NCBI GenBank assembly: GCA_009760855.2
Contig: WPIO01000006.1
Span: 5,872,501 to 5,936,500, forward strand
Source: Cristatella mucedo
Lineage: Eukaryota; Bryozoa; Phylactolaemata; Cristatellidae
Reading direction: 5' to 3'
DNA: 64,000 bases
The position numbers and the translations under genes were made by a program. Each line of letters begins with the position of its first letter. Within the stretch, counting starts at the first letter, position 1. This document shows positions 25,131 through 36,690 of this stretch, piece by piece. The notes beneath the pieces were generated by a model. It saw only the letters and a list, made by a program, of their open reading frames with translations. It did no database searches and was not told the origin of the DNA.

Positions 25131-25312
25131 ATTGTTGCAGCCACTGGCAAACCGCCTCTTTTCATTAGCTCTGCTTACTTTTGAATAAGAAGAGTGAACG
25201 TGTTCGGCGCTGGATGTGCAAAGGGATGGGAATGAAGAGATCGAGATCGAGATAAAACGTTGCTCCGGAGCTGAACGTGAGCTCCGGCCCGTTGTTAGGG
25301 CGCGAGCGTGAG

Positions 25313-25511
25313 CTAGACCCGAAACTTCGGGCCCCTGACCCGTGACCCCTGACCCCGAGCTAGACCCGAAGCTTCAGACCCACGACCCCTGACCCCGAGC
25401 TAGACCAGAAGTTTTGGACTGCTGACCCATGACCCCTGACCCCCGAACTAGGCCCGAAGTTTCGGACCCCTGACCCGTGAACCTGACCTAGACCGGAAGC
25501 TTCGGACGCAC
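25313..25511. repeat. GC-rich minisatellite, about five units of 40-48 bp
   Basis: Units begin ctagacccgaagcttc or a close variant at 25313, 25360, 25400, 25448 and 25488, each followed by a gacccctgacccc run. Unit length varies because the inner gaccc motif is itself repeated. Confidence 0.85.
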
Positions 25512-25544
25512 GAGCAACATCCCCTCCTTCCAGGGCCGAACTCT

Positions 25545-25605
25545 TAAGTCTCGCCCTGAGCGTCGACCCTGAGCACGAGCGCTAGCACTCCTCTGGACCT
25601 GAGCG
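25545..25605. repeat. Short dispersed repeat shared with 27540-27600
   Basis: Both loci carry gagtctcgccctga or aagtctcgccctga followed by gcgtcgaccctgagcacgag or a close match. Each lies downstream of a SINE-1 copy. Confidence 0.55.
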
Positions 25606-25799
25606 AACTGCTTATACTAGTCCTGCACCCTAAGTGAAATGCCGTACGACTCGAGCACACGACCTTGGTCGTGCAGGGCGCGAGCGCCCGTGTATCCAAT
25701 CACTCAGTGGCTCTGCCCTGCTCCTTCAGAGCTTGAGATTAGAAACAAGTTACGTTATAGCGAGCAATAGTTTTGGTATATGGCCGTGACAATGGACCA

Positions 25800-26065
25800 A
25801 GGTTTCTGTATCTGTCTGCAACTGGACAAGGACTGAGTGGGTGTTACGCAGGAGAGAGTTGCTTTAGTGAACTCAAAGCTTAAGTGGCTTTCGGTACGCC
25901 TTCGGTAGCCAGCAGATCTCAAGCAACAAAGAGACAGTTAAAAGCATAGCTGATTCAGGAGGGCATTTGAGATAGTGAGCAGCCTGGAATTATTAGGGCA
26001 GGACGGCTGGAGAGGATGTGCCGAAGTCGGAAGTAGGAGAGTAGCCAATAAATCGGATGGCAGCT
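25800..26065 (-). mobile_element. LINE-B 3' end, inverted copy
   Basis: The minus strand contains the ...agccacttaagctttgagtt and ggtgttac-type blocks in LINE-B order. More diverged than the + strand copies. Confidence 0.55.
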
Positions 26066-26423
26066 AAACGAGTGAAGGCAAACTGCACTGGCTTTCATGT
26101 CCATTTAATCTATGTAACTTGCACTGCAAAACGTATCGCGAGACTAGACTCAAGCAATTTGACCCATTTTTACTTCTGATTTCGTAGCTGAAGCAGCTTT
26201 AATGCACGTTGGCATTCTTGCACGTGCATAATTCAGGATGTGCAACTAACCAAGAGTCCTACTAGCTAGCGGTCTCGACTGTCCTCTTGCCTGCTTCTGC
26301 ATGCTTGTCTAAGCATGATGCTTTTTGCTTCTGTACGTCTGTTTGAAGTAAGAATACGTGCATCGATGACATTTGCCAGTTGAATTACCACTCAATTTTA
26401 ACAGCTGAACGACAGTCAGCCAA

Positions 26424-26760
26424 CCCTAATGGTGCTACCGGTTTGTTCAGACAATTGGGCAGACACCCAGTAACCTTGGCCGAAGCCGGCAGACCTTATG
26501 ATCAACAATAAAAATAATTTTAATAACGCACTTGATATAGCGCCCCCAGATAACTCAAACTTTGTATAGGCACTTTACATTTGCTGTAAAGGAAGCATGA
26601 TTGAATGGTTCGTAGTAGCAAGCTCAATAAATAACAAGAATAAGTACTCTTCCTTTACAGCACATTTAAAGTGCCTAGAAAGAGATTGAGTTCTCTGAGA
26701 GCTCTATGCAAATGTATTATTATTATTATTAACCTAATAGCGCTACCGGTTTGTTCATCT
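26424..26760. repeat. Two facing LINE-A tails between a duplicated 27-bp flank
   Basis: A LINE-A tail runs on the minus strand at 26512-26640 and another on the + strand at 26650-26735, head to head, forming a large inverted repeat. The left outer flank (aaccctaatggtgctaccgg at 26424) recurs at the right end (aacctaatagcgctaccgg at 26732). That looks like a duplicated flank around the inserted pair. Confidence 0.65.
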
Positions 26761-27366
26761 TGCCTCACTCGAGCGACGTCTGCCCGGAATCTGGGTTCGC
26801 TATTTCAAGGGAGCACGCCATTGGATGAGCACATTGCCTACACCCTTAAATCGAGCTACTTTCCGCTGAGGAATGTCGTCAAAGTCGGCGTCTGCTTAGG
26901 CAAGAGTGCGAATGCCAAGTTAGGTCACGTATTTGCGACATCGCGTCGGGATTACTACAATTACCGTTATCCGAAACTCCTGGCCTACCCGCTCTTGGTC
27001 GTCTGCAACTGGTGCAAATCCAGCAGCTTGTCTGTCTGTTCTACCACCCGGCCTGCATCATGCTACTAAAGTCTGTGCTCCACTGTGTCCCCCCCACGTC
27101 GGGAATATAATCAACTTCAAGATCCGTCTGTCTGGCATGCAGGTTGGCTCGCTCGCTTGCACCAGCTGCCTATTCGTCCGACCTCTTTGCTCCTCCAGTG
27201 CGCTCTCGGACCACCCACTCCCTCCCTGCTACCAGTTATTTTTTCTCTCGTCGATCGAAAGTTTTTGGTGATTGGACGGTCAGTTTGCTTGTATCGAAAG
27301 TCTTGAGCTCGCTTTCCGTCAACTGTTACCACCGGTACCACCTTTGAATCTTCAAGTCTCAGCTTA
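26735..27366 (+). mobile_element. LINE-A RT C-terminal fragment, decayed
   Basis: Reads SARNLGSLFQ, LKSSYFPLRNVVKVGVCLG and FATSRRDYYN in one frame. After frame shifts it reads LAPAAYSSDLFAPP and FFSRRSKVFGDW, which match APAYLSDLLP and LKFFGDRAF of the intact copies. It runs directly into a SINE-1. Confidence 0.75.
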
Positions 27367-27367
27367 A

Positions 27368-27518
27368 GACTCAGCGGTTAAGGTGTTCGCCCCGACCATG
27401 GACTGGCTGAGGTCGTGGGCTCGAGCCCCGAGGCATATGTGAAGTGCCTGAATTGAGATTAAGTTCTCTTGGGGCGCTATACAAATGAGTTTTATTAAAT
27501 TATATTTTATATTATTAA
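27368..27518 (+). mobile_element. SINE-1 copy next to LINE-A fragment
   Basis: Starts gactcagcggttaaggtg (box A), box B ggtcgtgggctcgagccc, hairpin gcctgaattgagattaag...ggggcgctatacaaatg, then an ATTTTATT tail. Confidence 0.88.
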
Positions 27519-27991
27519 GACGCACCTTTCTGCTAAGCAGGGAACTCTGAGTCTCGCCCTGACCGTCGACCCTGAGCACGAGCTTCAGCTTGACCTCCTT
27601 GACCTCTGGACCGGAAACTCACGGTCAAACTCAAAGCCTAAACTGGCCATTGTGACTACAAGTACCAAAGAAAAAGACAGCGGCTTATCCTGCACAAGTC
27701 TCAACCTCTCGTGGGTATTTTTGATGCTGTAATTCCACGAGAGTCAGCCAGATAAACGGATTAAAGTAAGCCGTGTAGCGGCGTGCCAGAAAAACGTACC
27801 CTGATTGGATGCTTATCGTACTCCGTCGCGCCTTACGCGACTCACGAGCTTGACACTTTGAAACTTGTCATGCATAACAGATGTGCTATTATTGCTACGT
27901 CCCAGCAGCCTGATCTGCTGATCGCAATCTCTGGCGTACTCAGGAGCGACCCCGGGGACGGGGCCGATCCCAGACCACCAAACCAGACCAC

Positions 27992-28034
27992 CAGCCCACT
28001 ACGACCAGCCCTATGGGTTGGTCGTAGTGGGCTG
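27992..28034. repeat. Near-perfect hairpin palindrome, 20-bp stem
   Basis: Left arm cagcccactacgacca at 27992-28007 and its exact reverse complement at 28019-28034. The stem extends inward through a G-T and three C-G pairs to a 3-base loop. Confidence 0.92.
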
Positions 28035-28039
28035 ACCGG

Positions 28040-29110
28040 GGGAAGGGGTGTGCGAGATGGGTTAGCCCCTTTTTCGGGTAAGTCAAAGGGGCAGTCAGGG
28101 CCCGCTGGGCCTAATTTTAGTACACATGCGCCTGTAAGCAAGTGCAGAGCGCTCGCAAAGCACAAGTAAGGTGCCGAGATCTGCTTCTCAGTAGCCGCCA
28201 AATCCTAAACCTCGCCTTGCGACAACACCGACAACATTCGCTGTCATTCTTATATTGACAACCGCCATATCGTTTACCGTACAGCTCTGCGTCGCAGTAG
28301 CTGCCAAGTAGTAAACCTCACCTCAGTGAAAGATCAACAACGAGTAGCTGCCATTACTCTATTGCAGTTTTCAATAAAAGGCAAACACACACCACATATT
28401 CTTGGAGCTATCTAACAACGCAGGTGCTGGCTGTTTTGGAAACAAACGATAGACTCGCAGACTTCAAATATTCTGACGATAATCTCATCCAAAAAAAGAG
28501 ATTTCATGTAGTAGTCGTCGTTCGAATGGCATTCCGCGGTCCTGACTGCCGGTTGCTACAATCTCTTACTGAGAATTAGTCCAATGGCAGCTGTTGCTCA
28601 GCCTGAGCAGCCGCAGCTTAGCTCTGCCTTCTTCCATATCAAGAGCACCTTTTGGAAGGGAATGACGACATCTTTTCTAATCCTGAAAATAAGGCGGCGG
28701 AGTGTTTCTGAAAACTATCAAAACAAGTATAGAACATGGATAGCAATGCTTGCACAGTGGTGGTAGTGCTTACCGTGCTGCTGAACTACCACTGGCTGGC
28801 ATATGCAAGGAACTGCAATCCTCTGCAACAAAACCAGGGCAAACGAGATAAACAGTCTTCTTTTTACACGTTAAGCAATGCACATGCTTTTTACCTAACG
28901 TGTCAGCATAGCATCGCTTATGCTATATTCATATAGCATTTGGTGCCTACAAAAATGTACCGCTGAGTCTATCGCAGACCTCCATAATGGTCTGGTTGAA
29001 TCGACGGGCAGACGGAACATGGTTAAATGGTATAAAAAACGAGTTAGTGGTGATCGGGATTTCATGCCGAGTGAATTCATAATTTGAATTCTGCAAGGTT
29101 GATTGGGTAG
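28040..29110. other. Unassigned sequence
   Basis: Contains two similar stretches 'agtaaacctc/ctaaacctcgcctt' at 28200-28330 (a weak local duplication). No gene recognised. Confidence 0.35.
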
Positions 29111-29116
29111 ATTGAA

Positions 29117-29190
29117 GTTACATAAACACAAGCAACACTAAGGAACTCGCTCGGTTACATAAACACGAGCAACACTAAGGAACTCACTCG
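29117..29190. repeat. Tandem duplication, 37-bp unit x 2
   Basis: gttacataaacac with the following 'gagcaacactaaggaactc' occurs at 29117 and 29154 with two differences. Confidence 0.9.
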
Positions 29191-29569
29191 ACCAGACGCG
29201 GCATATCTGTCCGCCCGGGGTAAGCATGCAAAGACATATATATAATGCCCTTCGGTATGAATACTTAACGGTCGGTCTCTCGTGCTTACTAAAGAGACAA
29301 CGTGGTTTACTTGTGCACTTACTACAAAGCAGTCGAAAAAGACTTTCTGCTGAGCTACACTAAAATATTACTGTTCGTTCCAGCCAGATGGTACCTTCCC
29401 TAGCACACAGTTATGGCACACTTTGACTCACAATTATGGCACAACGGGCCCATATTCGGGATTAAAAACCTGCAGTACAGCGTCCTTGAATGAACGGGGG
29501 GGGGGCACGCCTTTTTGGTTTCAGACAGTGAAGATAGCCGAGGAGGCTTCTGGATTTCTTCGGACGTAA

Positions 29570-29990
29570 TTCCCTCTTTAACTCCACAAAAGCTACAAAG
29601 ACTAAGTGGGTGTTCCACAGGAAAGTTTTCTATAGCGAACTCAAAGCCTTGGCAGATTTTGGTACATATACGGTAGCTAACAAATTTCATCTCAAGCAAC
29701 AGAGAGAAAGTGACAAGCATAGTTGAGTCAAGAGGGCATTCTTGAGTAAGAATATTTTGGACGTGAATTCCAAAGTCTAGGACTTGCAGAGCGAAAGCTT
29801 CTGTAACCGACGATCTTTAAGCGATACCACGACTTCAAAATTGTCAGTTATTTTACGATTAAAGAATTCTTTCCTTTTTTCTTTTAATGCAATCGCTAAG
29901 CAAAGTCGGCGACGGCCACAGCCACAAGACTTTCTCAGTTCCTCTGAAAAGGTTGCTACCCAAGAAGTGGCGACCGCCCGCACTAAGCCC
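29570..29990 (-). mobile_element. LINE-B, inverted copy with C-terminal coding part
   Basis: The tail end on the minus strand lies near 29570. Further upstream the frame reads VVVSLKDRRLQKLSLCKS, parallel to the DRR.QKL.LC pattern at 8920. Includes an open frame on both strands, neither of which looks like a host gene. Confidence 0.5.
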
Positions 29991-30218
29991 AATTAATAAT
30001 TGCCCGCGTTCAAAGACTGTCGCTAGCTAGAGCTCGAATTCAATTTTTAGCTTTGCGAGGCGATGAGTGGAAGGCAAAGTTAATAATAAGACCCAATTAA
30101 CGCACCCTGGCAGACTCGCCGGCATGTTGAGTCCACAGCTGTTGACGCGCGTACCTGAGCTAGTTTGGCATTCTGCCCAATAAAGCCATACCGTCGGAGA
30201 GATGAAAAGAAGGAAAGT

Positions 30219-30418
<200 letters not shown>

Positions 30419-30710
30419 TGATGCAGCAGAAAGCGACGGGAGGATGATTTCAATGTGGCCGCTTGTACTGCACCACAAAAAGGATCGATCTGAATTGAAG
30501 GCGTCTGAGAGATCGTCCTATGGTCAAAAGAATTTCAACGCGACCTGGATGAATTACCTCGCTCTCAACGTTTTGGTCCAAAGTTTCCTCTCACCGTTTC
30601 CCCTATGCCTCATAGCTCTCTCGAGTAATTGCTATCGCTTGTTTTTCTATGTTCTTTCTGCGGATGCAACATCCTTCGGCCGAACTTTCACTGGCTGCAT
30701 GCGGTCTCAG

Positions 30711-30849
30711 GCCTTAGCACTTTACGTGCATTTCCAGATGCATGGGACGAAGGTCACGAGGGTGAGCATGAGCGGCAGCAGTATCGCGTACCTGCGAGGG
30801 ATGTTGCTATGCCGACGCACATTTCTCTCCTTTCTTTGGACCAGCCGAC
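30711..30849 (+). CDS. Candidate internal coding exon, unidentified
   Basis: Acceptor gcggtctcag ends at 30710 after a pyrimidine-containing stretch, and the donor is gtaaga at 30850. The exon is 139 bp, phase 1 to phase 2, with 45 full codons and no stop. The peptide is hydrophilic: FPDAWDEGHEGEHERQQ near its start and MPTHISLLSLDQP near its end. No neighbouring exon on this strand was joined, so the gene it belongs to, if any, is unknown. Confidence 0.35.
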
Positions 30850-30999
30850 GTAAGAGACGACTCCTCTGCCGACGCGTCCATCCGGCCTTGTGTATTTGAT
30901 GGAATCGCCAATACTTACGTCAGTCAGAGTTCGAGGAATGACCGCCCGAGTTTCTCGTGAGATGCTGCAAAAAAAAGAACAGCCAGTGGAGAGACGTTA

Positions 31000-31650
31000 G
31001 TATTTTAGACACCAAACTCGCGAACCTCTTGCGGTATGCAGTAGTTCCCTTTGTTTCGCCAGAAATCGGACTGGTCTCATTGACCGTATGAAACTATTTA
31101 GTCAGAAGCAGAGCAAATTCAGGTCATGTTTCTGCTAAGCAATTTCATGAAGCCACGTGGACAAAGCCGTTCAATGCAGCTGCTTCCACGAGATGGAAAT
31201 AAAAATGGCTAGCTCAGTGAGCGTGCCTCATCAGAGCTCTCAGGTTCGGCACATTCCCATTTATGTGAAGCAGGTACAAACGCCACAATAGCAGAGACCG
31301 GAAATGGAAGTGGATCGGCAGAGCACTATTGGACAAATAAAAAAGAAGCGATCGCTCGAGTAGCACAGCCCGAAGACGACCGGATGTCGTCAGCTGCAAA
31401 CAGCGTACGCCAGGAATGTCGCATCGTGTTGGAAGTACATAAGGAAATATCATCTACACAGCGCAAAGGAAGCCTTTAGGCCAAAAAAGTCATCTTGGCT
31501 GGTTTCAGATGAGACAGTAGCAGTCACCACTAGTCTCAAATGAGAAAGCAGCTAAAGTATTTATCTTCGAACGCCGTGACTTACCGAATGACTCTATCGC
31601 CAGGTTTGACATCTGAAGAAGTTCTCAGTGTAGTATCATGGACACGGCTT
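31000..31650. other. Unassigned sequence
   Basis: No supported exon or repeat copy. Confidence 0.35.
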
Positions 31651-31659
31651 CGTGACTGA

Positions 31660-31890
31660 TTTTTTCCAGGCCAGCAGTCTACAAAATAATCCGGGACTTT
31701 GCCAGAGAATGGGAGGAGGACGAAGTGCCTCTGAGAAGAGGCGAGACACCGATCGGTCACAGCCGCTGACACAGCGGCTGTGACCCATCTTGCAGTGAGT
31801 ATTAAAGGATTGCCTCCTCCAGTTCTCGAATCCACAGCCTGGCTTGTTAAGTGCAAGCGCCTCGGTGACATAGCCCGCGGGACACTCAGT
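31660..31890 (-). mobile_element. SINE-2 copy carrying a perfect hairpin
   Basis: The minus strand shows box B ctgtggattcgagaactgg and then ggcaatcctttaatactcac plus tgcaagatggg, the SINE-2 body. Positions 31755-31785 form a perfect hairpin (ggtcacagccgctg, loop aca, reverse complement). Confidence 0.6.
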
Positions 31891-31899
31891 AGAGATACA

Positions 31900-33940
31900 T
31901 TGGCATAGATAGCTGTGTTGCCAGCAGTCCGGTGCACGTAGAATTGGCTTGTGTTCAATTATTTCGTTAATCACGTATGCGGTTTGACACTCACTGCACA
32001 AATACCAATGCAAACTTCTCGAGAACTGCTATGCCAGCTGATCTTAACCAAGCTAGTACACAGTTCTCAGAGGGCACTTGGATACTACCATGATAACCAA
32101 TCTCAACTTAAGCGGCAATATTTTAGAATACACAATTCTACACGAAATTTATAAACATAGCCAATATATGCAAAAAAGCTACACAGCCCAGAGGCCTGTG
32201 AACAGCCCAGAGCCTCTAGTCAAGGATAAAACGACGGATTGAATAATCTTAATGAAAATTCTTACAGAATTTTCCATTAGATGTTGATACTAAGGGATTT
32301 TTGTTTCAATAAGTGTCAACGTGGACTCAATATAAAAAAAATGAATTTGCAATCATTTTGTAAAGGCAATGTAGTGTTTTGATGTGGTTCGTATCTCAGT
32401 CATGACAGGCGGCTTGTAGCTAAGCCAAAGGAATGCATGCCTCACCTAAGAATTCACACCTAGGACATAAATCCACATTTTATTTATCAATCGGCTGGCT
32501 ACCTAAAAGAAACTCGGATTCATGTTATCGTTAAAGCAAAGTGGAATTATCAATCACAACTCAAGTGAGAGTAGGGATTCTTATCCCATCATTACACTTG
32601 ATCTATTTGACAAAAGGTTGACATTGCAGATGTTTTGCGCAAAAATTGTGCTTCAATTTCGGAGAGCTGCAGGCTTTGGTAGCACCTGCATATTTGCTAG
32701 AGTGGCGGTCCAGAAGCTGAGTGTGTATACTTGATGATGAGCTCTGTCAACAACAATCCGTCTAGACGAGCTTGCAGAACAAGCATTTGCATGCCTTTGC
32801 CAAGTCCCATGTAATCAGAGCAACAGGAGTTATTTTGTCGCATTATCGTGTATTTGGTGGAAAAAAGGGATTCACTATAATGCACAATAAAGCCCACAAA
32901 CGTGGCTGGCATTTAATCACCTCACTTTCTCTTAATAAAAGTCAACAATAAAGTTCATTTGTAATAAAGATTCCAGGCATCAAAAAGGCGAGGTAGAAAG
33001 CTATGGCAGCGAAGTAGCAGTCAACGAGAGTCCACGAGATTCGCAATTATAGCAAGCCGGAAAGAGTGACCTAACCGCTGACGTCGCTCTGTGTTATTTC
33101 TGATAATCATCAATAACAAACTAAAATGCGAGGCTACTTCAGCTCATCTTGAGATGCTTCACTGACCATACCCACTCTGTAATTAAAGCTGATTTCAAAT
33201 AGCAATGTTGAGTACGACAATAGACAGTCTTATCACTTTTGTAAGTAATTCGATTGTAAGCCTTTGGTCAATCCTACGTCAACTGAAACATCTACAAGCC
33301 AAAGGCCGTCCGGGTTTCGGCTCTCGACTGCCTTGAAATTAAGGTAAAGACGCTGGGTCCTTCTAGCTTGATGCATTTTCTTCTGAAAATTATTTTATTA
33401 TTAGCAGTAGTTGTTTTTCTACAGAGAATAACTAAATCTCTACTTTATTAGCTTAAGATAGTCAGATGTCGAGCAGTCTTCGTGACGACATTGAATAAGA
33501 ATTGGATGGCATACGTGGCAGTCAATGTATGTAGTATTCCAGAGGAGTGAAAGTCGAAAAGGTTAATAGCCAGTGGATTCACTCTGCTAAGCTTAACACT
33601 GGGAGTTCCAAATAACTTCTTCACATAAAGCTGGAAAAAATTATGAGATAACTCCCTAGGCAAAATTCAAAATTTACGGATATTCGGAATATAAGGAAAC
33701 AGCTGGTTCCTAAGTATCAAACGTTAAGAGTAACGCTAGCGATTAAAGCTGGAACTGGGTTGAAACCCGCTAGTTCGCTTGCAATAAAGGAAGCCATACG
33801 TGAGAGGTAAACAGCAGGGCGACTGCACTGCATTCACACTGTAGCTGTTCAAGCATCGCTGTCTCATCTACCTCGTGAACCAATCGACTGGCAGCTGAGA
33901 GAATTAATGAGTAGTGAGCTCTCTCAGCTCTCGGCATTTC
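31900..33940. other. Unassigned AT-rich sequence
   Basis: Long AT-rich stretch with no coding exon, microsatellite or repeat copy that I recognise. Confidence 0.4.
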
Positions 33941-33956
33941 TAGCTCTCAATATCTA

Positions 33957-34213
33957 CGATAGCAGCCGCTTCGATCTTTGAGTGCCGTGCGCACAAACAG
34001 GTCGTGCTGGCACAACATTTCCATGCCCAGTCTCTTGAGAGAGCATAGACACCTGCTCAGGCTAGCAGTGCGAGGCGACGAAGCAGAGTGCGGCCAGAAC
34101 CGAGCCGCCCCTTCGTGCAGCACCGAAGCAAGATGCAGCAGCGCGGGCCAGAATAGAGTCTCGTCAGCCGATTGGGCAAGCACGGTTCGAAACAGCGATT
34201 CAGGTTGGAGCAT
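33957..34213 (-). CDS. Candidate coding segment, helical, unidentified
   Basis: A minus-strand frame from ATG at 34213 gives 88 codons to a TGA. It has gene-like codon choice and a helical, Leu-rich pattern (VLAQSADETLFWPALLHL). A donor-like AG-gtgtct lies inside it. The + strand also stays open here, so the strand is uncertain. No domain recognised. Confidence 0.25.
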
Positions 34214-34474
34214 TGTGGGCCAGAGTGATCAGCATCGGGTGAAAGGGCAAGTGATGCGCGCCGCCACACCGATGCAAGGCGAAGGGGTCGGAGTATCTCG
34301 AAAGCATTTGTGCGTTTCGTGATGCGTTTCGCCAACTATTTGGCCAAATAGGTCAGAGGAAGCAATTCTCGCTCACTGTGCTCACCAATCCAGCGATCGC
34401 GAGCTGTCCTTAGGACTAGCTGCTGCAACAAAATGAAAACCGGTGGAGCCGCAGAAAAAAGGTCAAGGCCCATT

Positions 34475-34610
34475 CAAAAGCCTCGTTCGCGTCGCGGCAG
34501 AGGAGCCCTAGCGGCTGTAACCACCGCCTGCAGCGGGCAAAAATGGATCGCCCAATGCAGGACTCGAACCCACGACCCGGGTCATGAAGAGCGAGCACCT
34601 TAGCTTAGGC
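34475..34610 (-). mobile_element. SINE-2 copy
   Basis: Minus strand: head to box B (ccgggtcgtgggttcgagtc), gggcgatccatttttgcccg, then the ctgcaggcggtggttacagc block. Confidence 0.75.
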
Positions 34611-35039
34611 TTCTGTGCTGCAGGGGCAGCGAGCCACTTGCACCTGCAGCACAGAAGCAGTAAATCAGACGCTCTGCTATGAAAGCAGCCTCGTAGTTGT
34701 GAGGGATCTGAAAACATCGGATTAGAAGCTGTCGTCGATGGCCCATTCCTTGCAGTTAGCGTAGTTTGAAAGGCGGCGGTCGTGTACGCGGCTTCGCACT
34801 GGAGGCTTGAGCCGGGTACAGCGAGCAACGTCACTAATGAAAGTCTGTAAAACTGGCGAAATCAGTAACGATTGTGTTAACTAGATGTGTCTCGACTGTG
34901 ATGTAACCACTGTACCTCTCTCAACAAGTCTCTTAAACAAGTTTTTCCGCTCAGCTAATACGGCGTCGTCTATGCATGCAGCCAGCTCACTATCTGCTAT
35001 TGGCACCGTGCATATAGCAGGCTGTTTAATATGATCCCT

Positions 35040-35297
35040 ATTTATGATAGCATTTAGTGGGTCCCTGTGATTCGTCCTTTACGTGCGTATACGTGCTGAC
35101 ACTGTTGCATGCTGCCACTAACAATGCTAGCATGCTAGCCCCGTGGATGTCATCCCTAAACATATTATTCATGTTGTTTATCAAGCATGATATTTTCACT
35201 CGCCATTCGACCGTGTTTCCTTTGCAGCAAATGTAAAGCACCTAAAAAGAGATTGAGTTCTCTGAGGGCACTTTATTAAGTGTATTATTATTATTAT
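35040..35297 (+). mobile_element. LINE-A 3' UTR and tail
   Basis: Carries 'gcatttagtgggtccctgtg', the ca-rich UTR block, the hairpin (aaagcacctaaaaagagatt...gggcacttta) and (ATT)n at its end. Close to the copy at 18880. Confidence 0.88.
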
Positions 35298-35445
35298 CCC
35301 CAGCATCTGCTTGCATTTGCGTTATATAAAACTGTTTGGAGATCTCTTTTCCGCTTAGAGTTTCTCGCTGAAACATAAACACTAATCCTAAACACTAAAA
35401 CCTAAACTCCAAAGTAGAAAAATATGTATAACCGAAAAAAGATAA

Positions 35446-35582
35446 AATTCATTTGTATAGCACCCTTAGAGAACTTAATCTCTATTCAAGCTCTTCACAT
35501 ATTCCACGGGACTCAAGCCAATGACCCCGGCCATATCTTGGTCGGGGTGAGCACCTTAACCACTGGGCCAAACCAGTGCGGC
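35446..35582 (-). mobile_element. SINE-1 copy
   Basis: Minus strand: head gcactggtttggcccagtgg, a worn box B (gggtcattggcttgagtcc), hairpin and aatgaatt tail. Confidence 0.8.
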
Positions 35583-35819
35583 AATCTAACCACTATTCCC
35601 TGAACCGTAAAGCCAAAAACATGCAACCTCTAAACACTGCACCACAAATCCATAGCCTAAGCTGAAAAATAGCTCAAAACGTGCTTAATTAACATGAATA
35701 TAAAAAGGTGCTGGCGACCGTGCTGAACGGCCTGCCATGGCCACAGTGCCCATAGCAGAAAGTGAGCTGGTTGTATGCATAACCGACGCCGCATTAGTTG
35801 TCCCGGTTGACCCAACGCG

Positions 35820-35885
35820 TATAATAATAATAATGCACTTAATAAAGCGCACTCAGAGAGCTCAATCTCTTTCTAGGCGTATCAG
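35820..35885 (-). mobile_element. LINE-A tail only
   Basis: Just (TAA)n plus the 50-base hairpin (agcgcactcagagagctcaa), the shortest kind of copy here. It sits inside otherwise unique sequence. Confidence 0.8.
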
Positions 35886-36049
35886 GTTGCACTGTTCTTA
35901 CATTGAAGTCGGTAAAACTTCCCAGGACTCCAGAATGTATGTCGCACAGCCGAGTACTCCGCCTTCAACGAGCTACGATTGAGTGCGGGCTCTAGTGAAA
36001 TGCGCTTGGACATGAGCGGCCGAAGTGGCTACGATTATCGGACATGAAA

Positions 36050-36690
36050 GCGCAGCATTCAAGGCAGGCCGCCAAGTGCACAGCGATCGATACAGCGAGC
36101 GCGTCGACCGTGCAGCCTGCAGTCCGTGCGCTTTGTCGTCTCGTTAGATCGTCTTTGGAGAACTTCGCTCATTATGCTCTCGCACTGTTCCTACCCAAAG
36201 GTGGCCGTTTCTGAAATTACTATTTTACGACGGTCGTTCGAGTTCGCTGAGCAGCGGTCGCTCTCTTTCAGTTACAGGCCGCGACAGACGTAGGAGGCGT
36301 CGGTCCTCCGTCGGAGGCGTCGGCGGCGGCGCCTCTGCGCTTGCTTACCGAGCATGTCTCGCAGCGCCACCTCGCGGGGTGCTCCTCGAGCTTCCTCTCG
36401 CAGCGCCACCTCGCGGGGTGCTCCTCGAGCCTCCTCTCGCAGCGCCACCTCGCGGGGTGCTCCTCGAGCTTGCCGCACGAGCCGACCGCGAGCCCGACCA
36501 GCTGAACGGACTCTGTCGACTTCGCCGTCGGCGTCCTCGTCGTACGTCAGTCGTTTGGGCCGCAGATACGGCTGCCCGCGGGGACTAGCGTCGTCGCAGC
36601 GGGCTCGCCGTATCTCGCTGCCGAGAAAGAAGAGGTCTCTGTCGTCACCGCAGGATCCGTCGACGGCAGATGTGTCGCTGTACAGATAAA
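36050..36690. promoter_or_regulatory. CpG-rich region
   Basis: Dense in CpG compared with the surrounding sequence. Possible promoter or GC-rich coding exon (see the exon at 36349). Confidence 0.35.
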
